A DNA stretch of 50,399 nt, from assembly GCA_009693705.1 (NCBI GenBank), contig SHWS01000009.1, forward strand, positions 1 to 50,399, in the 5' to 3' direction. Every line of letters starts with the position of its first letter. The first letter of the stretch is position 1. Of this stretch, positions 1 to 9,214 are shown piece after piece. This DNA comes from Pelagibacteraceae bacterium (GTDB lineage: Bacteria; Pseudomonadota; Alphaproteobacteria; Pelagibacterales; Pelagibacteraceae). The notes below the pieces were generated by a model. The model made no database searches, had not been told where the DNA came from, and saw only the letters and a list, made by a program, of their open reading frames with translations. Made by a program: the position numbers and the translations under genes.

Positions 1-191
1 GTGGAAATAAATATTTTAATAAAAGAAAAGACGATAATATTGAAACGGTAATGTTTAGATATGATGTTTATAAAAAAATGACGCAACCTGTTCTTGATTA
101 TTTAGCTGTTAACTCAAATTTTAAAAAGATAGATGGCACTCTTCAAATTGATGAAATAACTAAGGAAATTGAACGTTTTATCAACGTTTAA
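1..191 (+). CDS. adk: Adenylate kinase, C-terminal fragment (5' end outside window)
   Basis: The window opens inside a reading frame that begins at base 3 and stops at the TAA at 189-191, leaving 62 residues. The tail contains the pattern RKDDNIETV, which matches the R-x-DDN-x-E-x-V segment following the LID domain of adenylate kinases (ATP + AMP = 2 ADP, cytoplasmic). The position directly before rpsM is the usual place of adk in alphaproteobacterial ribosomal protein operons, which supports the call. The catalytic P-loop lies outside the window and cannot be checked. Confidence 0.85.
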   Translation, partial: GNKYFNKRKDDNIETVMFRYDVYKKMTQPVLDYLAVNSNFKKIDGTLQIDEITKEIERFINV

Positions 192-195
192 GACA

Positions 196-223
196 TTGAC
201 TTTAAAAGATCTTCTTATATAAA
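196..223 (+). promoter_or_regulatory. Candidate sigma-70-type promoter for rpsM-rpsK-rpoA-rplQ
   Basis: TTGACT at 196-201 is followed after 16 bases by TATAAA at 218-223. This lies in the short adk-rpsM gap, just past the adk stop, and would place a start site near 231, some 16 bases before the rpsM ATG. The boxes are close to consensus, but AT-rich sequence gives such matches by chance. Inference only. Confidence 0.4.
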
Positions 224-246
224 AGTCTAAAATTTATCACATAAAT

Positions 247-630
247 ATGGCTCGTATTGCAGGTATAAACATCCCACAAAATAAACTTGTTCATATCGGT
301 CTTACTTATATATACGGGATTGGAAATAAGTTCTCTGAACAAATTTGCTCATCTCTAGATATTCCAAATTCAAAAAGAGTTAATCAGTTAACAGATGATG
401 AAATTTTAAAAATCAGAGAATATATTGATCAAAATTTTAAGGTTGAGGGTGATCTAAGAAGAGAATATTCTTTAAGTATAAAAAGATTAATTGATTTAGC
501 TTGTTACAGAGGTACAAGGCACAGAAAAAAATTGCCAGTAAGAGGTCAAAGAACCCATTCTAACGCAAGAACAAGAAAAGGTAAGGCAATTGCTATTGCT
601 GGAAAAAAATTAACTCCACTTAAAAAATAA
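247..630 (+). CDS. rpsM: 30S ribosomal protein S13
   Basis: Encodes 127 residues beginning [10 protein letters not shown], the characteristic S13 start, with the helix-two-turn-helix region (IYGIG near residue 25) and the basic tail with [14 protein letters not shown] near residues 98-112. S13 sits in the head of the small subunit, contacting S19, 23S rRNA and P-site tRNA. Length is normal for the family. It starts the S13-S11-alpha-L17 block and is separated from rpsK by only two bases, so the genes are almost certainly co-transcribed. Confidence 0.97.
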   Translation: MARIAGINIPQNKLVHIGLTYIYGIGNKFSEQICSSLDIPNSKRVNQLTDDEILKIREYIDQNFKVEGDLRREYSLSIKRLIDLACYRGTRHRKKLPVRGQRTHSNARTRKGKAIAIAGKKLTPLKK

Positions 631-632
631 TT

Positions 633-1091
633 ATGGTTAAAGATGATAAAGTTCAAAAGACTGAGAGTAATGATCAGAAGATAGAAAAGTCCTCAAAAAA
701 AAGTAACAAAAGTTCCTATTCGAAGAAAAAAAAAATAAAAAAAACCATTTTAAATGGAATAGCTTATGTACAATCAACTTTTAACAATACAATTATTTCA
801 ATAGCAGACACTAATGGAAATGTAATTTCCTGGTCTTCTGCTGGACAAAAAGGTTTTAAGGGTTCAAGAAAATCAACACCTTATGCAGCTCAAGTAGCAG
901 CTGATGCAGCCGCTACAAAAGCCCTAGAGTATGGTATGAAAACTTTGTCTGTTGAAGTCAAAGGACCAGGTTCTGGACGTGAAACAGCTCTAAGAGCTTT
1001 ACAGGCAAGAGGATTTAAAATTTTATCAATTAAAGATACTACACCTATGCCACATAATGGGGTTAGGCCACCAAAAAAAAGGAGAGTTTAA
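633..1091 (+). CDS. rpsK: 30S ribosomal protein S11, with lysine/serine-rich N-terminal extension
   Basis: The core from about residue 42 is clear S11: [46 protein letters not shown] and the ending [14 protein letters not shown]11 forms part of the platform of the small subunit near the mRNA exit. The protein is 152 residues, whereas typical bacterial S11 is near 129; the excess is a low-complexity Lys/Ser/Glu/Asp-rich N-terminus (residues 1-40). No in-frame ATG offers a shorter start, so the extension looks real. The stop overlaps the rpoA start (TAATG). Confidence 0.96.
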   Translation: MVKDDKVQKTESNDQKIEKSSKKSNKSSYSKKKKIKKTILNGIAYVQSTFNNTIISIADTNGNVISWSSAGQKGFKGSRKSTPYAAQVAADAAATKALEYGMKTLSVEVKGPGSGRETALRALQARGFKILSIKDTTPMPHNGVRPPKKRRV

Positions 1092-2119
1092 TGGAAATAG
1101 AAAATGTAAATGTCAAAAATTGGAAATCGCTTATTAAACCATCTAAATTAGATGTTAAGATTAGCGAGGATTTAACTCATGCAACAATTGTAGCTGAACC
1201 CTTAGAAAAAGGTTATGGTTTAACACTTGGTAATTCTTTAAGAAGAATTTTGTTATCATCTATAAGAGGATCAGCAGTAACTTCTATTCAAATTGATGGA
1301 GTGCTTCATGAGTATACTTCAATTAAAGGTGTGAGAGAAGATGTTACAGACATTGTTTTAAACGTTAAATCTTTAGCTTTAAAATGTTTATCTGAAGGAA
1401 CAAAAAAACTAATATTAGATGCGAAAGGTCCTGGTGAAATTAAAGCATCGGATATAACTTCTGTTTCAGATGTTGAAATTTTGAATCCAGACTTAGTAAT
1501 TTGTAATCTTGATGAAAATACTCATTTTCATATGGAAATGAATGTTAATTCAGGCAAAGGATATGTACCTGCTAATTTAAACAAGCCAGAGGAACCACCT
1601 CTTGGTTTAATTGCAATAGACTCTTTATATAGTCCCGTTAAAAAAGTATCATACTCAGTCAGCACAGCAAGAGAGGGTAAAGCTCTTGATTATGATAAAT
1701 TAATAATGGAAGTTGAAACTAATGGCTCTATATCAGCGGAAGATGCTGTTGCTTATTCGGCCAGAATTTTTCAAGATCAGTTGAAAATGTTCGTTAATTT
1801 TGATGAGCCAGTTGAAGCGCCTGTTAAGCAAGTATCATTGGAACCAGAGTTTAATAAAAATTTATTAAGAAAAGTTGATGAATTAGAGCTTTCAGTTAGA
1901 TCAATGAATTGTCTAAAAAATGATAACATAATTTACATTGGAGATTTAGTTCAAAAATCAGAAGGCGAAATGTTAAGAACACCTAATTTTGGAAGAAAAT
2001 CCTTAAATGAAATAAAAGAAGTTTTAACAGCAATGTCTCTTTATTTGGGTATGGAAATTCCAAACTGGCCACCAGAAAACATAGCTGAGATGTCGAAAAG
2101 ATTAGAGGAACAAATCTAA
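1091..2119 (+). CDS. rpoA: DNA-directed RNA polymerase subunit alpha
   Basis: A 342-residue alpha subunit. The N-terminal assembly domain includes [22 protein letters not shown] (about residues 37-58), and the C-terminal domain includes [15 protein letters not shown] and the helix-hairpin segment [14 protein letters not shown] (about 298-311), which contacts UP elements and activators. Length and domain order are standard. It overlaps rpsK and rplQ by single bases (TAATG at both ends), indicating translational coupling in the alpha operon. Confidence 0.97.
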   Translation: MEIENVNVKNWKSLIKPSKLDVKISEDLTHATIVAEPLEKGYGLTLGNSLRRILLSSIRGSAVTSIQIDGVLHEYTSIKGVREDVTDIVLNVKSLALKCLSEGTKKLILDAKGPGEIKASDITSVSDVEILNPDLVICNLDENTHFHMEMNVNSGKGYVPANLNKPEEPPLGLIAIDSLYSPVKKVSYSVSTAREGKALDYDKLIMEVETNGSISAEDAVAYSARIFQDQLKMFVNFDEPVEAPVKQVSLEPEFNKNLLRKVDELELSVRSMNCLKNDNIIYIGDLVQKSEGEMLRTPNFGRKSLNEIKEVLTAMSLYLGMEIPNWPPENIAEMSKRLEEQI

Positions 2120-2550
2120 TGAGACATGGAATGGCAAATAAGAAGTTAAATAGAACTTCTGAACATAGAAAGGCCATGCTTAAGAATATGCTGAATTCTT
2201 TAATTAAGTATGAACAAATTAAAACAACATTGCCAAAAGCTAAATTTCTTAAGCCACAAGCGGACAAGATCATCACTTTAGGTAAAAGAGAAACTTTGCA
2301 GACTACAAAAATGTTAGTTTCTAAATTGCAAGATATAAACTCTGCAAATAAAGTAAAAAAAACTTTATCTAAAAGATATGAAAAAAGAAATGGTGGCTAT
2401 ACTAGAATTATAAAAGCTGGTTTCAGGTATGGTGACAATGCACCAATGGCAATTATTGAATTTGTTGACAGAGATGTTGAGGCAAAAAGAGTAGATAAAA
2501 AGAAAAAAAATACAGAAAATACTGAAGAAAAAAAAGTAGCTACAGCTTAA
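2119..2550 (+). CDS. rplQ: 50S ribosomal protein L17
   Basis: Encodes 143 residues starting MRHG and carrying KLNRTSEHRKAMLKNM (about residues 8-24), the L17 signature, then the TTLPKAKFLKP and GDNAPMAIIEFV segments. L17 lies near the peptide exit tunnel of the large subunit. The last 20 or so residues form a charged Lys/Glu-rich tail beyond the usual core. The start overlaps the rpoA stop; the gene ends the ribosomal block, and the next gene follows after about ten bases without a visible terminator. Confidence 0.96.
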   Translation: MRHGMANKKLNRTSEHRKAMLKNMLNSLIKYEQIKTTLPKAKFLKPQADKIITLGKRETLQTTKMLVSKLQDINSANKVKKTLSKRYEKRNGGYTRIIKAGFRYGDNAPMAIIEFVDRDVEAKRVDKKKKNTENTEEKKVATA

Positions 2551-2560
2551 TTTTTAAATC

Positions 2561-3478
2561 ATGAAAAAGACATATATCGTTGACACGACGTCTACTGATA
2601 TGCGTTTTGATCGATGGATAAGGAGTATTTTAGGCAAAATCCCACAGTCGTTAGTCGAAAAATACCTAAGATCAGGAAAAATAAAACTAAATAAAAAAAA
2701 AATTAAAAGTTCATACAAAGTTCAGCCCAATGATAGCGTTGACGTATTTGATTTAAATTTTAAAGAAATTATACCTCAAAAAAAAATAATATTTGAACCT
2801 ACAAAGGAAATAATCAAATCTAATGAAGATCAAGTTATTGACAATAATGAAAATTTTTTAGTCCTAAACAAGTCTGCTGGTATTTCGGTTCAAGGTGGTA
2901 CAAAGTCTAAAAAAAATCTTATTGATATATTTTCAAAAAGTGAAATTTTTCAAGGCACAAAGCCATATTCTGTTCATAGATTGGACAAGGAAACTTCAGG
3001 AGTTTTTATTATTGCAAAAAATAGAGAAACTGCACAACTATTTACTTCTTTATTCAGGTTAAGAAAAGTTTACAAAACTTATTTAGCAATATGTCATGGA
3101 GAATTGCAGCAAGATTCAGGAGAATGGAATGACGATTTGATAAGATTTGATGATGGAAAAAAAATTATTGAACCAGCTAAAACTATTTATAAAGTTTTAG
3201 ATAAAAATTCAATATGTAGTCTTGTAGAGATGAAGCCAATTACTGGCCGTAAGCATCAATTAAGAAAACAACTTTATGCGATTGGACATTCGATTTATGG
3301 TGATAAAAAATATAGATCTTTAAATTCTGATAAAGGGTTGAATAAAAATTTAATGTTACACTCATACCAAATTAGATTTATGATAAATGATCAAAAATAT
3401 ACATATACAGCATTACTTCCTGAATATTTTAGAAAATTACTTCAAATTAAAAGACTTAGTTTTCCAAATTTATTATAA
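2561..3478 (+). CDS. rluC: 23S rRNA pseudouridine synthase, RluC/RluD family
   Basis: A 305-residue protein. The N-terminal S4-like RNA-binding domain (about residues 15-65, with RFDRWI and [10 protein letters not shown]) is followed by the pseudouridine synthase domain with the catalytic motif HRLDKETSG (D142) and the later GRKHQLRK motif. It should isomerise uridines in 23S rRNA; RluC modifies helix 35/72 positions in E. coli, but the exact target cannot be read from sequence. Its last 23 bases overlap the 3' end of convergent lipB, so neither gene has room for a separate terminator. Confidence 0.85.
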   Translation: MKKTYIVDTTSTDMRFDRWIRSILGKIPQSLVEKYLRSGKIKLNKKKIKSSYKVQPNDSVDVFDLNFKEIIPQKKIIFEPTKEIIKSNEDQVIDNNENFLVLNKSAGISVQGGTKSKKNLIDIFSKSEIFQGTKPYSVHRLDKETSGVFIIAKNRETAQLFTSLFRLRKVYKTYLAICHGELQQDSGEWNDDLIRFDDGKKIIEPAKTIYKVLDKNSICSLVEMKPITGRKHQLRKQLYAIGHSIYGDKKYRSLNSDKGLNKNLMLHSYQIRFMINDQKYTYTALLPEYFRKLLQIKRLSFPNLL

Positions 3479-4076
3479 ATTTATCTATTAAAACATTTTT
3501 TAAATTTTCATAATTTTGATCTTTTATTAATTTTAAGTTTGTTATGCCTCTATCTGCTATGCCACAAGGTATAATTTTTTTATATTTATTTAGGCTATTA
3601 TTAATATTGATAGAAAAACCGTGATAAACTATCCATTTGCTTATCCTTAAACCAATTGCTGCAACTTTTTTTATCTCATCTTTATCTTTATACCAAATAC
3701 CGATATTTTTATTATCAGCAAATACATTAATACTAAAATAATCAAGCGTTTCAATAATTGTTTTTTCAATTATTTTTATGAATTGACGTATATCTTTTTT
3801 TCTATTTTTAAGATCTAAAACAAAATAGCAAACTAATTGACCTGGTCCATGATAGGTAATTTTTCCTCCTCTATTAGTTTGGATAACTTCAATTGATTTA
3901 TCTAATATATCTCCTTGATTATAGGTTTTACCCCCTGTAAAAACGTCGTGATGTTCTAAAAGCCAAATTAATTCATTAGATTTTTTGTCAATTATGTCTT
4001 TTAATCGTTTTTCCAGAAAACTAATTGCATTTTCATAATTTATTGGCTTTATTGATTTTTTAATTTCTATATTCAT
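3456..4076 (-). CDS. lipB: Octanoyl-[acyl-carrier-protein]:protein N-octanoyltransferase
   Basis: A 206-residue LipB family protein. It transfers octanoate from acyl carrier protein to the lipoyl domains of 2-oxoacid dehydrogenases and the glycine cleavage H protein. Visible motifs are [16 protein letters not shown] (substrate pocket), [18 protein letters not shown] (with the conserved Lys) and the catalytic-cysteine segment [12 protein letters not shown]. The start was taken at the ATG whose complement is at 4074-4076, which gives a normal N-terminus. It is divergent from mgtE (59-base gap) and overlaps rluC tail to tail. Confidence 0.93.
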   Translation of the reverse strand: MNIEIKKSIKPINYENAISFLEKRLKDIIDKKSNELIWLLEHHDVFTGGKTYNQGDILDKSIEVIQTNRGGKITYHGPGQLVCYFVLDLKNRKKDIRQFIKIIEKTIIETLDYFSINVFADNKNIGIWYKDKDEIKKVAAIGLRISKWIVYHGFSININNSLNKYKKIIPCGIADRGITNLKLIKDQNYENLKNVLIDKFIINLEN

Positions 4077-4135
4077 TTAAAAATTGTATTCTTTTATTAT
4101 GTAATAATAGATTAAATAAAATATCATAAAAACTT

Positions 4136-5509
4136 ATGACTTTAATTAAAAAAATCAAAGATAAAAAAGTCAATTTTGAATTTAATAAAGAATATATAAA
4201 AGTTGTCACAGATAAGATTGCATCAAATGATGCTTTATTTATTACTAATTCTTTTAAAGAAATGCACCCAGCGGATGCAGCTGATATTATTGAGCATTTA
4301 AGTCAAAATGAAAGAGAAAGTTTAATTAAATTAAATAATTTTAAAGTGGAACCTGAAGTTTTTATTGAAATAAATGAGTCAGTTCAATCAGAAATATTTA
4401 AGTTTTTATCCTCAGAGTCCATTGTTAGAATATTAACCAATCTTGAGTCCGATGATGCTATTAAAATTTTAGAAAATGTTAACGAAAAAGATAAAAATGA
4501 TATTCTAAGTTCTTTACCACCTAAAGATAGATTTGCACTATTAGAGTCTTTAAGTTACCCAGAAGATAGTGCTGCTCGTATCATGCAAAGAGAATTTACA
4601 GCAATTCCAAGTAATTGGTCTATAGGACAAACAATTGATTATTTGAGAGAAAATAAAGAATTGCCCGAGGAATTCTTGGAAATTTTTATTGTTGACGAAA
4701 ATTTCAAGCCAATTGGTACCGTTCCATCATCAAAAGTATTACGAATGCCAAGAGAGACTAAGATGACTTCAGTAATGTCAGATATACCATTTCTAATACC
4801 TGTTGATATGGATAAAGAGCAAGTTGGTAATATGTTTGAAAATTACAGTTTAAATTCAGCGTGTGTTGTTGATAAAAACAGCAAATTAGTTGGAATGATT
4901 ACTCACGACAATATGCTAACAGTCCTAAAAGAAGAAGCTGAAGAGGACGTGTTGCGATTGGCAGGTGTAGGTGACGAACAAATTACTGATGGTGTCTTCA
5001 CTAAGACTAAAAGAAGATTTAATTGGTTATTATTAAATTTATTCACAGCTTTTTTGGCAACTTGGTGTATCAGTTTATTTGGAGCCACAATAGAACAAAT
5101 GGTTGTTCTTGCTTTTTTAATGCCAATCGTAGCCTCCATGGGAGGTAATGCTGGTATGCAAACTTTAGCAGTGACAATCAGAACTCTCGCAACTAACGAT
5201 TTAACTAAAAATAATTTTACCCAGAATATTTTAAAGGAATTCAATATTGGTCTATTAAATGGAATTATTTTTGCAATTATCACCTCAGCAATTGTCCAAT
5301 TATGGTTTCAAGATTTACGTCTTTCATTAATTATTTCAATTTCAATGGTGCTAACCCTCGTAGTTGCAGGATTGTTTGGCATACTTGTGCCAGTATCATT
5401 AAAAAAAATGAACATTGATCCCGCTATAGCTTCAAGTGTTTTTGTAACTACAATTACAGATGTAATTGGTTTTATTTCTTTTTTAGGCGTAAGCGCTTAT
5501 TTTTTTTAA
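4136..5509 (+). CDS. mgtE: Magnesium transporter MgtE
   Basis: A 457-residue protein with the full MgtE layout: a soluble N domain of alpha-helical repeats (about residues 25-135, with MHPADAADIIEHL), a pair of CBS domains (about 140-265) that sense Mg2+, and a membrane part of about five helices (290-457) containing MPIVASMGGNAGMQTLAV, the conserved pore segment. It should mediate gated Mg2+ uptake across the inner membrane. The leader is too short for an Mg2+-sensing riboswitch of known type. It ends two bases from convergent panC. Confidence 0.94.
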   Translation: MTLIKKIKDKKVNFEFNKEYIKVVTDKIASNDALFITNSFKEMHPADAADIIEHLSQNERESLIKLNNFKVEPEVFIEINESVQSEIFKFLSSESIVRILTNLESDDAIKILENVNEKDKNDILSSLPPKDRFALLESLSYPEDSAARIMQREFTAIPSNWSIGQTIDYLRENKELPEEFLEIFIVDENFKPIGTVPSSKVLRMPRETKMTSVMSDIPFLIPVDMDKEQVGNMFENYSLNSACVVDKNSKLVGMITHDNMLTVLKEEAEEDVLRLAGVGDEQITDGVFTKTKRRFNWLLLNLFTAFLATWCISLFGATIEQMVVLAFLMPIVASMGGNAGMQTLAVTIRTLATNDLTKNNFTQNILKEFNIGLLNGIIFAIITSAIVQLWFQDLRLSLIISISMVLTLVVAGLFGILVPVSLKKMNIDPAIASSVFVTTITDVIGFISFLGVSAYFF

Positions 5510-5511
5510 GT

Positions 5512-6324
5512 TTAAAAGTTATCAATTAGTCTCACATGATTTATATGATAAGCTATGAAAAACCTTGAATTTAAAATTTTTTTTGAATTATATAAATTTT
5601 TTAATTTTCTAAGCTCCAAATAATCAATTTTAATCTTAAATTCTTTCTCTAAATTTTTTTTTTTATTTAGTAAAAAATTTTTTGGAATTTTTTTAATTTT
5701 AAATTGTCTTTTTAATTTAATTAATTCTTGACTAACATTTCTAGCATTTGATATATCAGTTTTACTTAATAAAAAGTTTCTAGAGGATAAAGGTAAATTT
5801 TCCTCATCTCTAATTGTCTTGCAAGATATAATTTTAGATTTATATTTTTGTTCAATAAATTTTTTAACTAAATAGATTTGCTGAAAATCTTTTTCACCCA
5901 TAAAAATTTTGATGGGTTTGATAATTTTTACAAATCTATCCATTACATCTAGAACGCCTTCAAAATGATTTTTTCTAAACTTTGCGCATAAAATTTGATC
6001 ATTTGAGTTTATCTTAATTTTAACTTTACGTTTAAAATTATATATATCTTTAACTTTAGGAATGTAGACAAAATCAACTTTATTTTTTTTTAATATTTTT
6101 AAATCATTATTTAAATTTTTAGGATATTTTTTAAAGTCATTTTTATTATTGAATTGTGTTGGATTAATAAAAATACTTACAATTGTTTTTTTACAAATTT
6201 TTTTTGATTTTTTTATTAATGATACATGCCCGTTATGTAAAAAACCCATCGTTGGCACAAAACCTAACAATTTAATATTTTCTAAAGCCTTATTTAAATC
6301 GGTATTGTTTAATATAATTTTCAT
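5512..6324 (-). CDS. panC: Pantothenate synthetase (pantoate--beta-alanine ligase)
   Basis: A 270-residue PanC-like protein. The N-terminus has FVPTMGFLHNGHVSLI (about residues 22-37), the nucleotide-binding HxGH motif, followed by SIFINPTQFN, FMGEKDFQQ and the ENLPLSSRN segment, all expected in the ATP-dependent condensation of pantoate with beta-alanine for coenzyme A. The C-terminal third is very Lys/Ile/Asn-rich and less conserved. The gene stands alone: panB and panD are not adjacent, so pantoate and beta-alanine supply cannot be judged here. It is divergent from galU. Confidence 0.9.
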   Translation of the reverse strand: MKIILNNTDLNKALENIKLLGFVPTMGFLHNGHVSLIKKSKKICKKTIVSIFINPTQFNNKNDFKKYPKNLNNDLKILKKNKVDFVYIPKVKDIYNFKRKVKIKINSNDQILCAKFRKNHFEGVLDVMDRFVKIIKPIKIFMGEKDFQQIYLVKKFIEQKYKSKIISCKTIRDEENLPLSSRNFLLSKTDISNARNVSQELIKLKRQFKIKKIPKNFLLNKKKNLEKEFKIKIDYLELRKLKNLYNSKKILNSRFFIAYHINHVRLIDNF

Positions 6325-6358
6325 TTGTAATAATTGTTTTTATAAGTAAAACATTTAA

Positions 6359-7174
6359 ATGATTAAACAAGCAATAATTCCTTTAGCTGGTCTTGGTACT
6401 AGATTGTTGCCTCTCACAAGTATTTTCCCTAAAGAACTTTTACCAATCAATGGTGTACCTGGAATTGAATATATTATTGATGAATGTATTGAAGCAGGAA
6501 TTAAAGAAATTATTTTTATTATTTCTAAAAAAAAAAACTTAATTAAAAAATATTTTTACCAGGATAAAATTTATAAAGATTTCTTAGCTAAAAAAAAAAA
6601 TCCTAGAGTTAATAATCATTATAAAAAAATCCTAAAAAATAGAAAAATGATTAAATTTGTTTATCAAAATAAACCGTTAGGTACCGGTGATGCTGTTTTA
6701 AAAGCATATAAATTTATTAAAGATAAATACTTTTTGATGTTATTGCCTGATGATTTAATTTTTAAAGAAAATTGTTCTAAAGCAATGATAAAAATACATA
6801 AAAAATTCAATTCTTCTGTTATGGCGAGTATGTCTGTTGATAAAGATTCTGTTTCAAGGTGGGGCATTTACAAATTTAAAAAAAAACTAAGCAAAACAGA
6901 TTATTTAATTAGTGATGTAGTAGAAAAACCTAATAAAAAAAATGCGCCTTCAAATAAAGCTGTTATTGGGAGATATATTTTACCTAAATCAATCTTTTCA
7001 AAATTACTAGCTCTTAAACCAGGAAAAAGTGGTGAAATACATATTACAGATGCAATAAGATTACTTATTAATCAGAATGAAAAATTTATTGCTCATAATT
7101 TTTCAGGTAAATATTTAGATTGCGGTACTATGAGTGGTTATATTAAATCTAATCTAGAAATTTCTAAATTATGA
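6359..7174 (+). CDS. galU: UTP--glucose-1-phosphate uridylyltransferase
   Basis: A 271-residue nucleotidyltransferase. Motifs are the N-terminal PLAGLGTRLLPLTSIFPKEL (nucleotide binding and activation), QNKPLGTGDAVL (about 101-112), LLPDD (metal binding), VVEKP and SGEIHITDAI near the C-terminus, all typical of GalU. It makes UDP-glucose from UTP and glucose 1-phosphate. The stop overlaps the start of the UDP-glucose dehydrogenase gene by four bases (ATGA), so product and consumer of UDP-glucose are made together, pointing to envelope polysaccharide precursor synthesis. Confidence 0.93.
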   Translation: MIKQAIIPLAGLGTRLLPLTSIFPKELLPINGVPGIEYIIDECIEAGIKEIIFIISKKKNLIKKYFYQDKIYKDFLAKKKNPRVNNHYKKILKNRKMIKFVYQNKPLGTGDAVLKAYKFIKDKYFLMLLPDDLIFKENCSKAMIKIHKKFNSSVMASMSVDKDSVSRWGIYKFKKKLSKTDYLISDVVEKPNKKNAPSNKAVIGRYILPKSIFSKLLALKPGKSGEIHITDAIRLLINQNEKFIAHNFSGKYLDCGTMSGYIKSNLEISKL

Positions 7175-8469
7175 AACTATGTATAATTGGTACTGGATAT
7201 GTTGGACTTGTAAGTGGAACATGTTTTGCTGATTTAGGCAATGAAGTTATTTGTGTGGATAACGATCATGGTAAAATAGAAAATCTTAAACTTGGCATAA
7301 TTCCTATTTATGAACAAGGTCTAAAGGAGCTAGTTATCAAAAATTATAGTTCAAAAAGATTAAAATTTTCTACTGATTTAAATAATTCAATTAAAAAATC
7401 AGATATCATTTTCATATGTGTCGGCACTCCAACAAAAAAAAATGGATCCGAAGCTGACATATCTCAAGTTTTAAAAATCGCAAAAAAAATTTCTTCTTCA
7501 ATAAATAAATTTAAAATTATAGTTACTAAATCTACAGTCCCAATTATCACAGGCGATCTGATTGAAAAAATATTATCCAGAAATGTAAATAAAAAAAAGT
7601 TTACAGTTGTTTCAAATCCAGAATTTTTAAGAGAGGGAGATGCTATCAGAGATTTTAAATATCCTGATAGAATAGTTGTTGGTACCAATCACAAAAACGC
7701 TAATAAAATTTTAAAAAAACTTTATAATCCATTAATTTCTAAAGGTGCTAATTATTTGCAAACTTCAAGAAGAGCTGCTGAATTAATTAAATATGTTTCG
7801 AATGCTTTTCTTGCAACAAAAATTACTTTTATAAATGAAATTGCAGATTTGTGTGAGATGACTAACATTAACATAGAGGATATCTCTTTAGGCATTGGTC
7901 TTGATAAAAGAATTGGTCAAAGGTTTTTAAGGCCTGGCCCTGGTTATGGCGGATCTTGTTTGCCAAAAGATACTAAAGCGATTCTATCGATAGCTAAAAA
8001 ATTTAATATAAATTTATCAATTATTAAAAGTGTCGTTAAATCCAATAATGATAGATCAGATTTAATATTAAAAAAAATATTTAAAATTCTTAATCACAAA
8101 ATTCATAATAAAAAAATTTGTTTTTTGGGTGTTACCTTTAAAGCTAATACGGATGATATGAGAAACTCAATTTGTTTAAAACTGATCCCATCTTTAATTA
8201 AAAAAGGAGCTTTAATTAAATATTATGACCCAACGGGATATAAAAAAGAATTTAAAAATTTTAAAAATGTTTCGTACTCAAATAATATTATTTCTGCTGT
8301 AGAAAATTCTGATTTAATTATTGTTCATACAGAATGGGATGAATTTAAATCATTTAGTTTTAAACAATTTTTAAAATCTAAGAAGCTGGTTATTTTTGAT
8401 TTAAAAAATATTTATTCTCAAAATCAAATGATTAGTAAAAATTTAAAATACTATAGTGTAGGTAGATAA
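7171..8469 (+). CDS. ugd: UDP-glucose 6-dehydrogenase
   Basis: A 432-residue UDP-glucose/GDP-mannose dehydrogenase. It starts with the Rossmann motif GTGYVGLVSG (residues 7-16), then FICVGTP, SNPEFLREGDA, the substrate region RPGPGYGGSCLPKDT with the catalytic cysteine, and the C-terminal UDP-binding domain (GVTFKANTDDMRNS). It oxidises UDP-glucose to UDP-glucuronate with two NAD+. It is translationally coupled to galU and ends five bases before convergent ridA. Confidence 0.95.
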   Translation: MKLCIIGTGYVGLVSGTCFADLGNEVICVDNDHGKIENLKLGIIPIYEQGLKELVIKNYSSKRLKFSTDLNNSIKKSDIIFICVGTPTKKNGSEADISQVLKIAKKISSSINKFKIIVTKSTVPIITGDLIEKILSRNVNKKKFTVVSNPEFLREGDAIRDFKYPDRIVVGTNHKNANKILKKLYNPLISKGANYLQTSRRAAELIKYVSNAFLATKITFINEIADLCEMTNINIEDISLGIGLDKRIGQRFLRPGPGYGGSCLPKDTKAILSIAKKFNINLSIIKSVVKSNNDRSDLILKKIFKILNHKIHNKKICFLGVTFKANTDDMRNSICLKLIPSLIKKGALIKYYDPTGYKKEFKNFKNVSYSNNIISAVENSDLIIVHTEWDEFKSFSFKQFLKSKKLVIFDLKNIYSQNQMISKNLKYYSVGR

Positions 8470-8474
8470 CTAAA

Positions 8475-8936
8475 TTAGTTTAATTCAAATATTGCATCAA
8501 CTTCTACTGCCACACCAAATGGCAAACTATTAACACTGACAGCAGCTCTTGTGTGCTTGCCGGCTTCTCCAAAAATTGATACGATTAAATCTGATGCACC
8601 ATTGATTACCTTTGGCTGCTCATTAAATTCACTGGTTGAATTTACGAAGCCAGTAAGCCTTACACAAGATTTAATTTTAGATAAATCATTGTCACAAGCT
8701 TTTTTTGATTGAGAAATAATATTCAACGCACATCTTTTAGCAGCTTCATATCCTTCTTCAGTGTTTAAATCTTTACCTAATTTGCCAGTTATTAATTTTC
8801 CATTTTCACTTATGGAAATTTGTCCAGATATAAATAAAAGTTTTCCTACAACTTTGGTGGAAACATATGAACCGACAGGATTATTTATATTTGGTAAATT
8901 AATTTTAAGTACTCTTATTTTATCTTCATAAGACAT
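8475..8936 (-). CDS. RidA/YjgF/YER057c/UK114 family protein
   Basis: A 153-residue protein of the Rid superfamily. The conserved C-terminal HTRAAVSVNSLPFGVAVEVDA contains the Arg that in RidA is needed for hydrolysis of reactive 2-aminoacrylate-type imines and enamines. It belongs to the longer-chain Rid branch (N-terminus with NPVGSYVSTKVVGKLLFISGQ) rather than to the roughly 128-residue RidA proper, so imine deaminase activity is probable but not certain. It is the last gene of the minus-strand topA group, two bases after the small secreted protein gene. Confidence 0.85.
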   Translation of the reverse strand: MSYEDKIRVLKINLPNINNPVGSYVSTKVVGKLLFISGQISISENGKLITGKLGKDLNTEEGYEAAKRCALNIISQSKKACDNDLSKIKSCVRLTGFVNSTSEFNEQPKVINGASDLIVSIFGEAGKHTRAAVSVNSLPFGVAVEVDAIFELN

Positions 8937-8938
8937 AT

Positions 8939-9214
8939 TTATTTTTCTAAAAATTCTCTATGGGTTTTACTTGACTTTAATTTTAATAGCTTTTTATAAA
9001 AATTACTTTCTACTAATTGATTTTTGGTATTTTCTACACTTATTTCAGAATTTTTTTTTAAATCTTGAGATTTGTTAGCTAAATTTTTTGATGAACATTC
9101 AATATATTTAGCGCTAAGTTTTTTAAATTGACTGCAATCCATTTCCTCAGAAATAACTTTATTGGTTAGTAAAAAGCAAATTATTATAATTATAAATATA
9201 TTTATTTTATTCAT
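8939..9214 (-). CDS. Small exported protein of unknown function
   Basis: I do not recognise this 91-residue protein. Residues 1-22 form a typical signal peptide (two Lys/Asn-rich residues, a run of Ile/Phe/Leu, then a short cleavage region ending VISEE). The mature part is hydrophilic, Lys/Ser/Glu-rich and probably helical, with two cysteines (near residues 27 and 40, in DCSQ and ECSS) that could form a disulfide in the periplasm. Its start overlaps the topA stop by four bases, so it is co-translated with topA and ridA, which gives no functional clue. Confidence 0.7.
   Translation of the reverse strand: MNKINIFIIIIICFLLTNKVISEEMDCSQFKKLSAKYIECSSKNLANKSQDLKKNSEISVENTKNQLVESNFYKKLLKLKSSKTHREFLEK

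Noticed and set aside
4077-4135. Mg2+-sensing (M-box) riboswitch before mgtE
   Set aside because: The whole lipB-mgtE gap is 59 bases, too short for an M-box, and no structure was seen.
4903-5283. Antisense open frame of 126 codons inside mgtE
   Set aside because: Antisense to the conserved CBS/membrane part of mgtE; no domain, explained by codon composition.
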